Below are positions 10,494 through 23,427 of a DNA stretch of 64,000 bases, piece after piece (position 1 is the stretch's first letter; every line of letters begins with the position of its first letter). A program made the translations under genes and the position numbers. The notes below the pieces were generated by a model. That model did no database searches. It was not told the DNA's origin and was given only the letters and a program-made list of their open reading frames with translations. Origin of the DNA: Coriolopsis trogii (Eukaryota; Basidiomycota; Agaricomycetes; Polyporales; Polyporaceae). The stretch spans positions 124,001 to 188,000 of the forward strand of contig JAHYIO010000028.1 in assembly GCA_020543525.1 (NCBI GenBank), given 5' to 3'.

Positions 10494-13006
10494 CTAGGCA
10501 CTCGCAACTGTGCAGCATGTCACCTCGCCTGCCTGCAATACAGACGTATTACAGGTCAGATGGTCCGAGTAACTATTGTCGATGATGCTCTCAGGACGCA
10601 GGGCGGAAACCTTCAGCGGCACCTCCGGTATCAAGGTCTCCTTACGCACGGATGGATACTGAACTGGCGCCAGGTTCCAGACGATAGGCTTCCCCGGAGT
10701 CGATTCAAACCTGAAATGCTGGAGAAGGACGGCAAGAACGGTCTCTGCGCCGCCGGCGAAAACAACAATGGACAGAGCGTCATAGGTAGCGTTCAAACGG
10801 GTCCCATACTCACCTCAACCTGTGCAAATTTGAAACCACCACAATGCACCGTGTCACCCGCAAACTGCTTTCGGCCAAGCAGCCCAAAAAGACTCGCATG
10901 CACGACCGACCACCACCAATGAACGTCATCCTAGGAAACGAGGGCCAGTACAGTGTCCTGACGACATATTCGCAAACCTAGCACTCACAGGTGGGCATAT
11001 AGTTCAGGGATATGTGCTTCTTCGACATCGCACGGGAGCGGCTGGGGCCACCGCTCGGGACGCCACACGTTCGCGCCAGGTCCCTAGAGGGCCGGGTCGC
11101 GATTGCAGCCGCCGATGTTGGGGACCACACGCGTGCCCTTCGGGAGTGGATATGAAGAGACAACCGTGCCGTCACGGAGGCGTATGGGCTCCGCGAGGGG
11201 GAAAATCGTGTCCTTGTTTGTGCTGTTATCCCCGGGCCGGTGGGCGCTTCAGTTCAGCGGTCAGAGGGAACGTAGCGGAACTCACATCCGGAAAAGGCTT
11301 GCAACACCAGGAGACCCGAGGGGCGCGGATAAGCGACGGCTTGAATGTGGATCGTTCCAAGAAGCATGCGATGAGACAGTCACATTCGGGATCGGCCCCG
11401 GTATACGCGACCTACAGAGGGGAGCACCTTGTCTGTATGAGGACACTTATACTCGCAGCGTTTCGCAGCAGACAGCTTCCAGGTACGGGAGTTTCATCAG
11501 CCTGTCAAAGTCGAGGATACCGTCATGACCTTTGGCCTCGACGGCGCTCATGATTTTGGCGCGAGCTTGTCCTGAATATCGGGATGCACGGCAAGCAGTC
11601 CAAGCACACGCGCGAGCGAGTTGGAGGTCGTGTTCATGCCGGCAAGAATCATTGTCCTATGGCAGGCGCAAGTAATCAGCGACAGCGTGCTCAGAGGTGG
11701 CCAAGCGTTAGAATGAAACACCACGAGACCTGGCCAATCAGCTCGTTTTCCGGGAGCTTGTCTTCTTCGGAGGCCATCATGGTTTCCCTGACTGCACAGT
11801 CCCGAAGCCACAGTCAGTTACAATCGGGTTGGTTGACGTTACGCGCGTATCCTGAGCGGTCACCGTATGGCACATGTTAGTGAAAGACTCACGGAGAATG
11901 CTCCTGATGTCACGGCCCTCTCCGATCTGATGCTTTATTGCGTCGTTACCCTTCTCGAGCGTGGTCTTCTTCTCGTTCTATATGTGCACGGAGCGCGCGT
12001 CCAATGCGTCAAAGACGTTCTTCAGGCGCTGCACGTTCTTGCTCGGAACCCTCTCGACGACCCATCGTTGGAAGCTCGCAGTGCCGATCTTCACCAAAAG
12101 CGGCAAGTACATGCGCACCACAAATCTGGACCTTTGCAGCTCAGGGCTGCGGATATATTCAGGATGAATACGCAGGGAGGAAGATTTGATATGTTATGAT
12201 TAGTGTCACGGCAATGGCAACCTATGCAGTCACGGCGACGTACAAGAAATCCTTGACAGCGTCTGTAAACGAGTCAGGGCGATCCTCCGTCAACGGATCG
12301 AAGGAGTAGCCCAACCCAGCCTGACCCAGGATCTCGAGCGTAGTGCGGCCTATCCAGGAGAGCATGTCTAACTCAACACCGCCCTTCTCCGCTGGGTCCG
12401 TCTTGACGCGTCTCATGATTGCATCACAAGTCTATGACCACATTCTTAGTATGTCGTCGGCGTGAGTATCACTACTGTCAAATCACCTGATGAGTGACTC
12501 CGTAGTAGAGGGGCGTCTTCTCGCGCAGGTGCTTGACCGAGAAGTCGGGAGTCAGCATCTTCCGCTGCCGTTTGTGTTGGCAGCCACCGCGTCTCGGAAG
12601 GCCCACCCATCGCGAGCGAAGAACTTCCGGAGATTCCCTGATGCCGCATTAGCAATCTACAACACAGTGAATTGAGATCATCCCGCGTCCTGTGCAATTA
12701 GCTGTTGAACAGGGTACGCACTGGCCACTCGCGGAAAGTGTTATAAGTTTGGGAAGACCAAGTGGAACGCGTTGTGGCTCCCAGTAGGGCAACACACGTG
12801 CTGTGTAATGCGTCGCACACTTATCTTAGTAGTAGACACAACTTCAACATATCGATGGTATTCTCACCGAGAAGAAGAGAGTCCCGAGGAGGGCCAGGAA
12901 GGTTGTCGAGAGGAGACTTGATGACGAAAGGCCGGACGAAGCTCCATATAAGATAAGCAACAGCAGCTGGCAGCAGGACTTGCCAGATGTTGCTTGTGAG
13001 AGACAT
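10494..13006 (-). pseudogene. Cytochrome P450 pseudogene (copy A of tandem array)
   Basis: Minus-strand relic clearly related to the P450 copies at 13836-16404 and 17441-20118. It keeps the N-terminal anchor and PFVIKSPLDNLPGPPRDSLL, the segment SWIGRTTLEILGQAGLGYSF, the I-helix AGMNTTSNSL (AGMDTTANSL in the relatives) and the haem region MTFIGGGRSCM. Lesions: (1) the segment between FRDAVAA and the block QHKRQRKML is missing, with the junction near 12,580, which removes about 100 residues and their introns; (2) a one-base shift near 11,555 makes the I-helix exon end LAPKS-stop; (3) TAG replaces the Trp codon of DPALWGP at 11086-11084; (4) the exon beginning GFKFAQ near 10,840 has no AG acceptor before it; (5) the terminal stop present in copy B is lost, so the frame runs on to 10494. 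It is very unlikely to make a functional enzyme. Confidence 0.9.
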
Positions 13007-13835
13007 TCGGAGGAGAGATGAAGGAACGTGACGTGAGAGTGAACGGACTTGGCAGGGAGGTGCAGGATGAACGTACTTTAGTATGGTCCTGGGCGCATAG
13101 TCAACGCGGCTGAGCGGCGCTGACGACTCGATACGCCTAATGGTGCCGTCGACTACAGACGGTAAGTGAGCGATGCTGACAACTTCTGATAGCGGTGCGG
13201 CTTTGACGACTTCATTAATGGGCGGAACCGCGCCGCGACCTCGATACCATCGGCATTGCCAAGCCTCATGGGAAATACTACATTAGAGAAATAAGATCAA
13301 TTTGGTTTAGCTTCTTATGAGCGTCGAGGTTTGGAAGATTTGAATATCGTAGTCGCGCACAAGGCAGGCTGTAGGGGTTAGATCGTGATCGTGGTCCAAA
13401 AGCAAGGAGTTCCTCCGACCTAAGCGGAGTCGCGGCGTCCCCAAATCGGGTATCTCAGACGCCGGTTTGAGTGCCTTGGCATGAATTCGCCAAGATTGTT
13501 CCGACTTCAAGTTCACACAACACTGCTCCGTGGTCGAACTTCTCCTTAGAGACGTTCACTACGTGTTCGTCAGACCCCAGAGCTACTCAGGTACTTGCCT
13601 AGTTGAACATGCAACACCAGGGCATCCTGAATGGTTCGCATAGACGGAGAGGCGTTGCATATGAAGGGTGCATTTAGAATTGTTAGATTGAAAAGAGATG
13701 ATCACGGGTATTAAGGAGTGTTCATAGTAAGAAGAGACCTACAACAGGGTCTCAACGAATAGCTCTAAGGAAGTACAAGTAGAGCTGTAAGAACGCAAAG
13801 GATCTTGAACTTAGTGTGCCTTGACATAAACCCTC
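13007..13835. other. Spacer between P450 copies A and B
   Basis: About 830 bp separating the start of pseudogene A from the stop codon of copy B. It should contain the former promoter of A. No coding, RNA or repeat feature was recognised. Confidence 0.4.
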
Positions 13836-16404
13836 TTAAGGGCGCAGCGCGGAGACCTTTAGTGGCAACTCTGGTGCCAGGCTCTCCTTGCTCGCGGTCG
13901 GATACTGGACTCCAGCCAAATTCCACGCAATAGGCTTCCCCGTCGGCTCAAACTTGAAGTGCTGAAGGAGAATGAGCAGGACGGCCTCTTTGTGTACGCA
14001 AGCAGGTCGTCAGTTCAGAACGAGGTACATGGTAGCAAGGGAGATTCTCGTACTGAGTTCAACCTGGGCGAATTTGAAACCGCTGAGGGAGGCCAAGCCA
14101 AGTCAGTGAGACGAACGTCCATCTGACGAAGAGATGGACTTACATGCATGCCCGACTGCCACCGATGAACGTCATCCTGGCATGGGGACCACCGCGCTCA
14201 GCACGCAGGTCTGTCAAGAGAGGACTGATGTCTGCACTCACAGATGCGCGTACACGCCGGGGATGTGCGCCTCTTCGACCTCGCGCGGGAGCGGCTCCAG
14301 CCATCGCTGAGGTCGCCAAACGTCCGCGTCAGGGCCCCAGAGTGCCGGATCGCGGTTGCAGGCGACAATGTTCGGGATCACGCGCGTACCCTTCGGGATC
14401 GGAACTGAGGATACAACGGTACCGTCGCGGAGTCGGATGGGCTCCATGAGAGGCATGACTGTGTCCTTGTTCGTGCTGTGTGGACATCGGGCATTCTTAG
14501 AGCCTGCACCAAATGAGACAAAGAGAGACTCACTCTCGGAAAAGACCTGCGACGCCAGGGTACCTGAACGGAGCGGGTGAGTGACATGACATGTACATGG
14601 ACCGTGACAGTGGTAGAGAGCGCGCGTTGATGATCGTGTGCATCGACGCTGTGATGCATCGCAGGGGATCCCGAGGAGAGCCACTTACACTCGGAGCGTC
14701 TCGCGGCAAATGGCTTCCAAGTACGGAAGCTCCATGAGCTTGTCAAAGTCGAGCATTCCATCGTGGCCTTCAGCCTCAACCGCGTTAATGATCTCTTCGC
14801 GCAGCTTCTCCTGGACGTCGGGGTGTGCGGCCAGAAGCTCGAGAACGCGCGCGAGCGAGTTTGCGGTGGTGTCCATGCCAGCCAGGATCATTGTCCTGTC
14901 AGTCAGGTCGTCAGCGACAATCTGCTTAGAGCATGCAAGAGGCAGCGGCAGCACTTACGAGACTTGTCCGATGAGCTCATCGTCCGGAAGTTTGTCCTCT
15001 TCAGATGCCATCATGTTTTCCCTAACTGCACATGTTCAGATACGCACGACTCCAAGCGCTAGGGGCGCACACCGCGCGCCCGGTTCATAATATCTGTCTA
15101 GAGGCGGAAGAGACTCACGGAGAATGCTCATGATGTCACGGCCCTCGCCAATCTGGTGCTTGACCGCGTCGTCGCCCTTCTCGAGCGCCGCCTTCTTCTC
15201 GTTGTAGATCAGCACGGAGCGAGCGTGCATTGCGTCCGAGATGTCTTTGAGGCGCTGCACGTTTTCGTTTGGAACCATCTCCAGCAACCAGCGCCTGAAT
15301 CCAGGGGTGCCGATTTTCACCAGAATGGGTAGCAACGAGCGCGCGATGACGGTTTTGATCAGCTGCGGGCTGTGAGCAAGTAGAAGGGTGTGTCCAATGG
15401 ACGTCGGTAAGTATGATCGTAGTGAGGGCATGATCTGACCCACAAGAAGTCCTTGACAGCATCTGCGAACTCGTCCGGGCGGTCCTCTGTGAGAGGGTCG
15501 AATGAGTAGCCCAGACCGGCTTGTCCCAGCACCTCGAGTGTTGTGCGGCCCATCCAGGAGAGCATGTCGAGCTCGACGCCCTCCTTGGCAGTCGAGTCGG
15601 CGCGCACCCGCTGCATGATCGCAACACGAGTCTGTGCATCCCCGTTCAGTGGAATGGATACATATCATGCATGAGTTTGGACGCGCCTTGTGTATGACTT
15701 CGTAAAAGAGCGGTGTCATCTCGCGGAGATGCTTGGTCGAGAAGACGGGGTTTAGCATCTTGCGCTGACGTCTATGTTGCTCGCCTAGAAATCGCGGACG
15801 ATGAACGATCAATTCTCATGGGATACTGCATATGAACTAACCGAGAGTGCTGAGGAGACCGGGGCCCAGGAGTAGTCGCAGGGTACTGTACGGGGTATAG
15901 ATTAGACTCCGCCACACGCAAAAAAAGTCCATGTAAACCCACTGAACAGCTTCTTCGTATATATCTTGTTCCTTGAGGAACACGGCATGCAAGGCCTTGG
16001 GATCCCAGACATGCACGATTCTGGCCTAGAAGATCGTAGGTGGAGGTCAAAGTACAGAAGGGTACCTTCAGAGTGGAGCATACCCCAAGTACGCCATGAA
16101 GTAGAGAGACGCGGCCGTATTTAGCGGCTATCTCGTCTCGATATTCCCAGCAATCGCGAGCAAAGAACTTCGCGAGGTTCCCTAGAACTGTGTTAGAACG
16201 ACGCTGCCATTACGCGCTCGCCTACAGATGACGAACGCAATATCAAAGGCAAATCTGAACCTCACCGGTCAACAAAGATTCCCGCGGGGGACCTGGAAGG
16301 TTGTCGAGCGGCGACTTGACGACGAAAGGACGAATGAGGCGCCAGGCGAAGTAGGAAACGGCCGCCAGCAGCACCAGTTGTGGAAGACCGTCTGCGAGTG
16401 CCAT
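13836..16404 (-). CDS. Cytochrome P450 monooxygenase (copy B)
   Basis: Multi-exon minus-strand gene, apparently intact. It starts at 16404 with an N-terminal membrane anchor (MALADGLPQLVLLAAVSYFA) followed by the proline-rich hinge SPLDNLPGPPRESLLTG. It then shows KMLNPVFSTKHLREMTPLFY (C-helix side), SWMGRTTLEVLGQAGLGYSF, the I-helix oxygen-activation motif AGMDTTANSL, the K-helix ExxR motif in EAICRETLR, a PERF-like WRPQRW segment, and the haem loop FIGGSRACIGFKFAQ with the thiolate Cys. It ends PLKVSALRP-stop. These are ER-bound class II enzymes reduced by NADPH-P450 reductase. Basidiomycetes carry large tandem families that oxidise plant extractives, aromatics or terpenoids; the substrate here cannot be read from sequence. 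The family number was not assigned. A longer open frame reaches 16491, but 16404 aligns with copy C. Confidence 0.88.
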
Positions 16405-17440
16405 GTCGGGCTGATACAGTAGAGAAAGAGGGAGAGTTTGGTGAGGGATCGCAAGACGGTGTGGGTATGAAATATGCCAGTATGCGCTCACCGTGAGCGC
16501 GGGCCCGCGGGCTATTTCGGCAAATCTTTGACGACGATCTCATTCGGCAAAGTTCTACTTGAGCGCACCGCGCTGGATTCACATGGGAAAGATATTAGCA
16601 ATTGACCAAGATAGCAACCTTGGAATTTCGAAGCAGTGGTGTATGAGTAAACCAAAGAGTTTGATCCGTTACTTGAGGTTTGTATGCGACCATCGCGCAT
16701 CATTCCCGTGTGGACCGAAGAGGAGTCGGACTGTCTCGAAGATCTGAGTCCTTCTTGTACAGTCAAAGAGAGCGAGTAGCCGGCGGGAGTCGAACTCCGA
16801 GTGAACCCTCGCATTCATTTCGGCACGAATCACCGTGTTTCCGACTGTGCTGTTTCTTCGTGGGTTTTGTTCAGGCGCGAAGGCGCCGGTGTGTTGCGCA
16901 GCGCGGCAGTCACCCGATACAATCGTATGCGCCGTCATCGATACCGAATTGGGTTTCAGGTACTTCCAGCACCAGCTTTGGATCACTCTTTCAACTCTGC
17001 GCACCGCTGCTCACCTAGACTGTCGCCAAATCCGCCTGAACTGAGAACACTTCCAACACCAAACAAATGAGGATCCAGGTACTCACCAACATGTTGAAAT
17101 TCCAGAGTCTTGTGTTCAGGTACAAACAGTCAGCGCCCGCGCCCACTGCCAATGAGCGCATAAAACACTCACTACTACACACCACGAGGGGCTACGAACA
17201 ACTTAGTAGGCAAATATGCTAACAATTGTTGACCTAATATGATAATGACTGAAAGGTCCGAAGGAGACAGAGAATAGGATGTAAGCACAAATCCCCCCCC
17301 CCTCGGACAGATATTCTAATCCTGATCGCACGATCCAATATATCGGCAAAATAACGAGGTTTCGGTCGCTGAATTCATAAAATCTGTTGGCGTGCGTCCA
17401 TGGTGTGTTGTGTCTGGGCTCTAGCTTGATATCCACACAC
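16405..17440. other. Spacer between P450 copies B and C, with a conserved promoter block
   Basis: About 1 kb. The part nearest copy B (about 16,515-16,590) is alignable with sequence upstream of copy C, as described in the next entry. A run of ten C residues lies near 17,285. The rest shows no gene. A TTCGACTCCC-like string on the minus strand near 16,790 was considered as a tRNA and rejected. Confidence 0.45.
16515..16590 (-). promoter_or_regulatory. Upstream block shared by P450 copies B and C
   Basis: Forward-strand sequence starting TTTCGGCAAATC, then TGACGACGA, TCGGCAA and TTCACATGG, aligns with the block at 20,266-20,345 upstream of copy C. The first 40 or so bases align without gaps. 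It lies about 110 bp upstream of the copy B ATG. It may be a retained promoter element or simply residual duplication homology. Confidence 0.45.
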
Positions 17441-20118
17441 TCAAGCGCGCAGTAGAGAGACCTTGAGCGGCATCTCCGGGGCTGGATTCATGCCCACCGT
17501 CGGGTACATGACCGCAGCCGAGTTCCACTGGATGGTCTTACCTGTCGGCTCGAACTTGAAGTGCTGAAGAAGGACGAATAGGACGGTTTCTGCAGAAAAC
17601 GCGCAACCGTCAGCTCACAGAGCAGACCAAACACAGTACATGGAGGGGGGGCTTCCTTACTCAGCTCAACCTGCGCGAACTTGAAGCCACTGTGGAGAAC
17701 ACGTCATGTCAGCGTTTGCACGTTGGGCTGTAGTATACTGTATGAAATGCCAACTCACATGCATGCCCGGCTGCCTCCGATGAATGTCATCCTAGCACAA
17801 GACCACCGCATTGAGCACGATATCGGTCTAGAGGACTAGAATATGGGCACTCACAAGTGCGCATACACTCCAGGGATGTGCGCGTCCTCGACCTCGCGCG
17901 GGAGCGGCTCGAGCCAACGTTCTGGACGCCATACGTGCGCATCGGGGCCCCAAAGCGCAGGGTCACGATTGCACGCACGGATGTTCGGAATAACACGCGT
18001 GCCCTTTGGAATCGGTACTGAGGAGACGACAGTGCCATCGCGAAGGCGAATAGGCTCCATGAGAGGCATGACGGTGTCCTTGATGGTGCTAGAGTACAGA
18101 AGGGATCAGTGAGCACTCGGACATAGGATAGACGAAGCGAGTGACTTACTCCCGGAAAAGAGCGGAAACACCAGGAGAGCTACACGGAGTGGTGAGTGGT
18201 ATGTAGGTCGAACACGCAAGAGAATAGCTTACACGCGAAGCGTCTCGCGGCAGATAGCTTCCAAGAACGGAAGTTCCATGAGCTTGTCAAACTCGATCAT
18301 GCCGTCGTGGCCGTCGGACTCGAGGGCGTTCATTATCTCCTCGCGCAACTTCTCCTGGACGTGCGGGTGCGTGGCAAGCAGCTCGAGTACGCGCGAGAGC
18401 GAGTTGGCGGTAGTGTCCATGCCGGCGAGAATCATGGTCCTGTTGTCGCGCAGCCGAACTGTCAGCGCGAGACGGCTCGGGAATTGTCAACTTGCGTGGA
18501 TAGACTACTCACGAGACCTGTCCAATCAGCTCGTCGTCCGGAAGCTTGTCCTCTTCGGAGGCCATCATGTTTTCCCTGACTGTGCGCGTACGTGTCAGCT
18601 TCACAATGCTTCCCCGCGATGAGCGTCGTCCAGCCGCTCCAAATACCGCACCGACCGATGAGAGGCATACTTACGCAGGATGCTCATGATGTCACGCCCT
18701 TCACCGAGCTGGTGCTTGACCGCCTCATCACCCTTCTCGAGTGCTGCCTTCTTCTCATTATAGATGAGCACGGAGCGCGCATGCATGACATCCGAGATAT
18801 CCTTCAGGCGCTGCACGTTCTCGTTCGGGATCTTCTCAAGCAGCCAGCGCCGGAAGCTCGCGGGTCCGAGCTTGACAACCACGGGAATCAATGTCCGTAC
18901 GATGATGGACTTGCTCAACTGCGGGCTGCGGCACAAACAGAAGAGTCGATTCTAGTCAGCCATTACGAGAGTGATCAGAGAGGAGCGACCCACAAAAAGT
19001 CCTTGACCGCGTCTGCAAACTCGTCCGGGCGGTCCTCTGTGAGGGGGTCGAAGGAGTAGCCCAGGCCAGCTTGACCCAACACTTCGAGCGTTGTGCGGCC
19101 CATCCAAGAAAGCATGTCTAGCTCGACGCCGTCCTTGGCATTGGGGTTGGCACGGACGCGCTGCACGATTGCATCGCGTGTCTGCGGAGACATCCCGGAT
19201 AAGCTTCATGCAACGTAAGGGATAGCTACAGCTGTAGACGCGCCTTGTGGATGACTTCGTAGAAGAGCGGTGTCATCTCGCGGAGGTGCTTAATCGAGAA
19301 GACGGGGTTGAGCATCTTCCGTTGACGCCTGTGCTGTTCACCTGCAACACAGCATGTGAGCAAAGCGAAAGTATACTCTGCATTTCACGTACCCAACGTG
19401 CCAAGGAGACCGGGACCAAGCAGCAGCCGTAAACCCCTGCGTCATTTTTGCACACAGATCAGCCTACCGTCGCTTAGACGTCGCTATGGGGTAAGGGATT
19501 ACTCACTGAATTGGCTCCTCATAGATTTCTTGTTCCTTTAGAAAGATAGCGTGCATCGCCTTTGGATCCCAGACAGTGACAACTCTCTCCTAAGTAGTGG
19601 CAGCCGATTTTCAGCGTATGCGCAAAGGAATCTGAGTAGTTATCGTACCCCGAGAACGCCATTCATGAGCGTGACGCGTCCGTACTTGGCTGCCAGCTCA
19701 TCGCGGTAGGCCCAAGGATCGCGTGCAAACCACTTTGCGAGGTTACCTTGGGAGTCAGAGACGTCAGAACACTGTCCAACCACAATAATAGCAAGAAGCT
19801 AGAGCGCAGTGTTCAGCGATAGGTTCTCAGGATGAAAGCAAGGTGCATATCGCGCTTCTACGCACGCGCGACATGAACCTCGCAAATCGAGAGGCCGCTG
19901 ACCGACGTGCGTGGCGGAGGCAGGCGCACAGCGTGCAGGCACTTTAAGGACGAAACTCGAAACGTAAACGTAAACCTACCGCTGATGAGAGAGTCTCGAG
20001 GAGGGCCAGGGAGCTTATCTAGAGGGGATGTAGTGACAAATGGACTGACGAAGCGCCATGCAACGTATGCGACGGCCGCGAGGAGCACCAGTTGGGGTAG
20101 GCTCTCTGCAAGTGCCAT
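17441..20118 (-). CDS. Cytochrome P450 monooxygenase (copy C)
   Basis: Multi-exon minus-strand gene, the closest relative of copy B. It starts MALAESLPQLVLLAAVAYVA (membrane anchor), followed by SPLDKLPGPPRDSLISG. Further exons carry NLAKWFARDPWAYRDELAA, VWDPKAMHAIFLKEQEIYEE, KMLNPVFSIKHLREMTPL and SWMGRTTLEVLGQAGLGYSF. The I-helix is AGMDTTANSLSRVLELL, the K-helix EAICRETLR, the PERF-like segment WRPERW, and the haem loop FIGGSRACMGFKFAQVELS. The end is EMPLKVSLLRA-stop at 17441. No disabling change was seen. It is expected to be an ER-anchored, NADPH-P450-reductase-dependent monooxygenase. Compared with B, the main differences are in the N-terminal half and the last 40 residues, where substrate-contact and lid segments vary. 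The substrate is unknown. An in-frame start at 20202 would add 28 residues that B lacks. Confidence 0.88.
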
Positions 20119-23100
20119 GGTTGAGGACCCTATGAAAGAGAAAAGAAGACTGTAAGTGAAGGAGAGTATGGGAGAGGCAAAGGCGGCGAGGGAATGGAGC
20201 AAAGACGCGATGTGAACCTGGACATCATTTATCTAATGCCGTTCACCACGCCATGGGGATGACTGTTTCGGCAGATCACTGACGACGAGTTGCATCGGCA
20301 AGCATCAGCTTGCCCGCAGCCCTTCAAATTTGTTTCACATGGAAACACAGCTATAGAGCGACGTACCGGGATATCATACTGTCTTCTGTACGCCGGTCTA
20401 TGAGAAAATCGGAGAAACGGATGCTTGATGAGAATACTACAAGGATCAGCGTGAGGTGCGACAATCTTGCATAATTCCACGGTACTTCCATAGCACTGGT
20501 TCTCCCAAGGATACGTACCGTCTTCTGTGTGTGCATCAGCAGACTGACAGTGAGTCACCGTGTTTACCGCCTTCAGCCGACCGTCATCTTCATACGCGCC
20601 GTCGTCGTGGCGCGAAGTGGACATCGGATCCGGAAGACCAGCCCGAGCCCCGAGCCCCATCCCGGGCAATTTGTGACACCAGTATCCTTTTTTGCGACTC
20701 CGCACTTGTCGGGGGCACAATATTCAAGTCTTGATACTAGGTACTTACCTATATGTTTACGAGTGCTTGAGATTCAAGCTGCCTTCAGGGCACCTGAGCG
20801 TTGATAGCAGATACAGTACATACGCGAAGGCACCGCACGTTTTGACAGGAGCTCGCAGCAGCCTCCATCAATCTCCTAATACTATGCAGTCACCCACAAG
20901 CGAGGCCGAGGCGTACGGGGTTTCCCAGGCTGCAGTATGGGCGTAAGTACGTACAAACTCCTTATCCTCTAAACGCTACTCACGAATCTCACTGCGTCAT
21001 GAGTTGACTGTCCATGCCCACGCAGTACCCACAGGCCTTCCGAGGGCCAGTTGAGGATTATCTGATATCTATACGTCGGTAATAACCAGGCGCGACACTT
21101 CGAATGCAAGCCCGGGGTCGGAGATACGATCTACGAGATTCGAACCATACATGGAATGGTTGTGAAAGCGAATTCTATTAGATCGTTAACATGCGCGGCC
21201 TCACCACATATATGTGTTCGGGCGACGACTTAACTGATGTGTGCACGGTGTAGTAAGGCGCCCTAGGTCAGGCAACGCCGTAGCGGTGAACCTATGCGTA
21301 TGAGGCCGGCATTCAAGTAGGGCATATGCACGCGTACCTTTCCTCGAGGCAGTGCACTCTACATCAGCGATCCCTGGGAGATTCTCTGGATCATTGACGT
21401 GCGAGCCACCGCGTGTGGTGAGCATGGATGAAGGAACATCCACTCAACTCCGAGCTCATGGATAGCATGTTCGCATCTGTCTCCGCATACGCCTCTTCAC
21501 ACCTTCCGATTGGGGTGGGCGAGACGGCGACTAGACCAATCACGGGAAGTTTGGGGGAAGGCGACCCACATGGAACTCCTAGGAGAGTCTTTGAAATTCG
21601 CAGCTGGGCTCCATGTCGGAGGACTTCGGCCCATGTTTGTCAGACTCATTACGGCGTAGGATACTGGTGCACCAGCTTGAGGTCTATATAGCGGTTTATC
21701 GTTGCACTGGTCATAGTTCAGCATGGTACGTACGAGAGAGCGACGAGCTGGACGTACCACAGTGATACAAAATATTCGGGCGACCTTCGAGTCGTTCCAT
21801 AAGGTGTGATCAAGTCAGTCATACACCTAGTTAGGATTCCCGTGTTTGCGGTGTAAGCCACCCGAGAGCTCGAGTCTTCTTGACCACCCTCGTAGCCAAA
21901 TGTAAGCATAGAGATGATAGTCGATCTCTACCACACTCGCAGATTCACAGAAAGAAAACACGTACAGTGGACGGTAGTGGGGACCGATGGACAGATACTT
22001 CTGCTTCATGTTTGACGCACAATTTGCGAATATGAGCGCAAAGGCGGAGCTGTCTCATATGCACCCAGGCAGGGCCCCGCCCGTGATCTCTCATGGCATG
22101 CAGCAGGAGAACACAGATGGGCGGTGTAGGCAGGGTCTGCGCAGTGCTCCGACAACGTATTTTTCGATGGGAAATAAGGGACAAGAACGTACATGAGAAT
22201 GGCTCGGCGGAATCGGTACAGAGGGCCTTCTCGCCTCGTTATGCCAGCGCAAGAAGCATCCATACCTTGGTTAGAGCCCTACATAGATGGAGCACAAACT
22301 CGAATCCGACTCGCAGCGCTACGACTTGCTGAAGAGTGTACCCTCCACAGAATGTAAAGCCCCGTGAGGACGAATTTCGGGTGGAGGGACTGGGCTAGAA
22401 TGGCTCACCTTGCTCTCATTCGCGCCCCCAGCTACTTCTGTTTCTCTCTCCCCTTGCAGGCTCCCAGGCCGTATGTGACGAGAAAACGTATCACAGACTC
22501 AGTAATGGAGACCATATAGGTAGCCCACAGTGAGTGTGCGAGCTATAGAATTACCGTAGTGGAGTGTGAGAGCATGCAGTTGGGCAGGAGAACAGGTGAC
22601 CGAGTAGCACTGGCAGTGGCAAGAGGCAGGCAGTAACTTTAGAAACTCGAAGTTCAGGTAACCTGACTGAGCGTGTTGAACGGTTGAGTCCGGACTCCGG
22701 CTCCGGACACCGAAGGGCGACAATCCCTGGCGCTAATTTAACATCGCAACCACCAACCACCTCAAGTGCTCGCTGACGAGCATATGTATGTATTTGTAGG
22801 TGAATCTCCGAGTTGCCTTGTGTGATACGTGTGATATTACTCAGCTATATTATCCTCCCAGAAGAAACCTCTGCGCAGTTCTTTGCTGCTGTCCGACCCA
22901 CCTGTTCGGAGCCACGAAACGCTAGTCAACAAATCCAATACCTGGGGACCTGCAACACTAGAGCTTGATGAACGCCCAGCGATTGTCATACCGTAAACAT
23001 AGGCATGGAATCCGTATCTCCCCGGTGCAGTCACGAGATAGAGATTTCGTCCAAGACCAGTGCCATCAACATCGGCCCTTGGTCATCGATATCCTGCTCG

Positions 23101-23427
23101 TCTCATACCCACGGACAAACGTATCTCTAGTCGTCTAGCGTGGAGATGGTGTCTCGCATGTGTGGACGGCCTATATTGATTCTTACCTTTTTTTGATAGA
23201 TACATGCCGATATCCCGGTCTCTCGCCAACCAGGTCTTGGGCTTTATGAGACCGGAGTTAGAGGCTATCAAACTCTGCCTTCCTGCATGCTCCCTCGGGC
23301 TTCGGGTCGCCCAAATCTGTGGAATTGCATAAATGTACTGGGCAATGAATACCGGGGAACTCCGTGTCTGTTACCTTTTGTCTTCCGCCTTGCTTGACGA
23401 TCTGCTACGCTTCCTTCTCCCAATAAC
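20119..23427. other. 3.3 kb intergenic region between divergent P450 genes
   Basis: Lies between the start of copy C (-) and the start of the P450 at 23428 (+). Apart from the shared promoter block near copy C, no domain-bearing open frame, RNA gene or clear repeat was recognised. The longest open frames are under 165 codons and are not conserved-looking. It may contain unrecognised relics or a non-coding transcript. Confidence 0.35.
20266..20345 (-). promoter_or_regulatory. Upstream block shared by P450 copies C and B
   Basis: Counterpart of the block at 16,515-16,590. Shared strings read on the forward strand are TTTCGGCA.ATC, TGACGACGA, TCGGCAA and TTCACATGG. It lies about 150 bp upstream of the copy C ATG. 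No equivalent was noticed upstream of pseudogene A. Confidence 0.45.

Noticed and set aside
10494..13006. Copy A read as a functional P450 with unusual splicing
   Set aside because: Five independent lesions, including an in-frame TAG and a missing segment of about 100 residues, cannot all be removed by alternative splicing.
16740..16810. Possible tRNA on the minus strand (TTCGACTCCCGCCGGC)
   Set aside because: The T-arm stem has a mismatch and no matching acceptor 5' strand or anticodon arm is present at the right distance.
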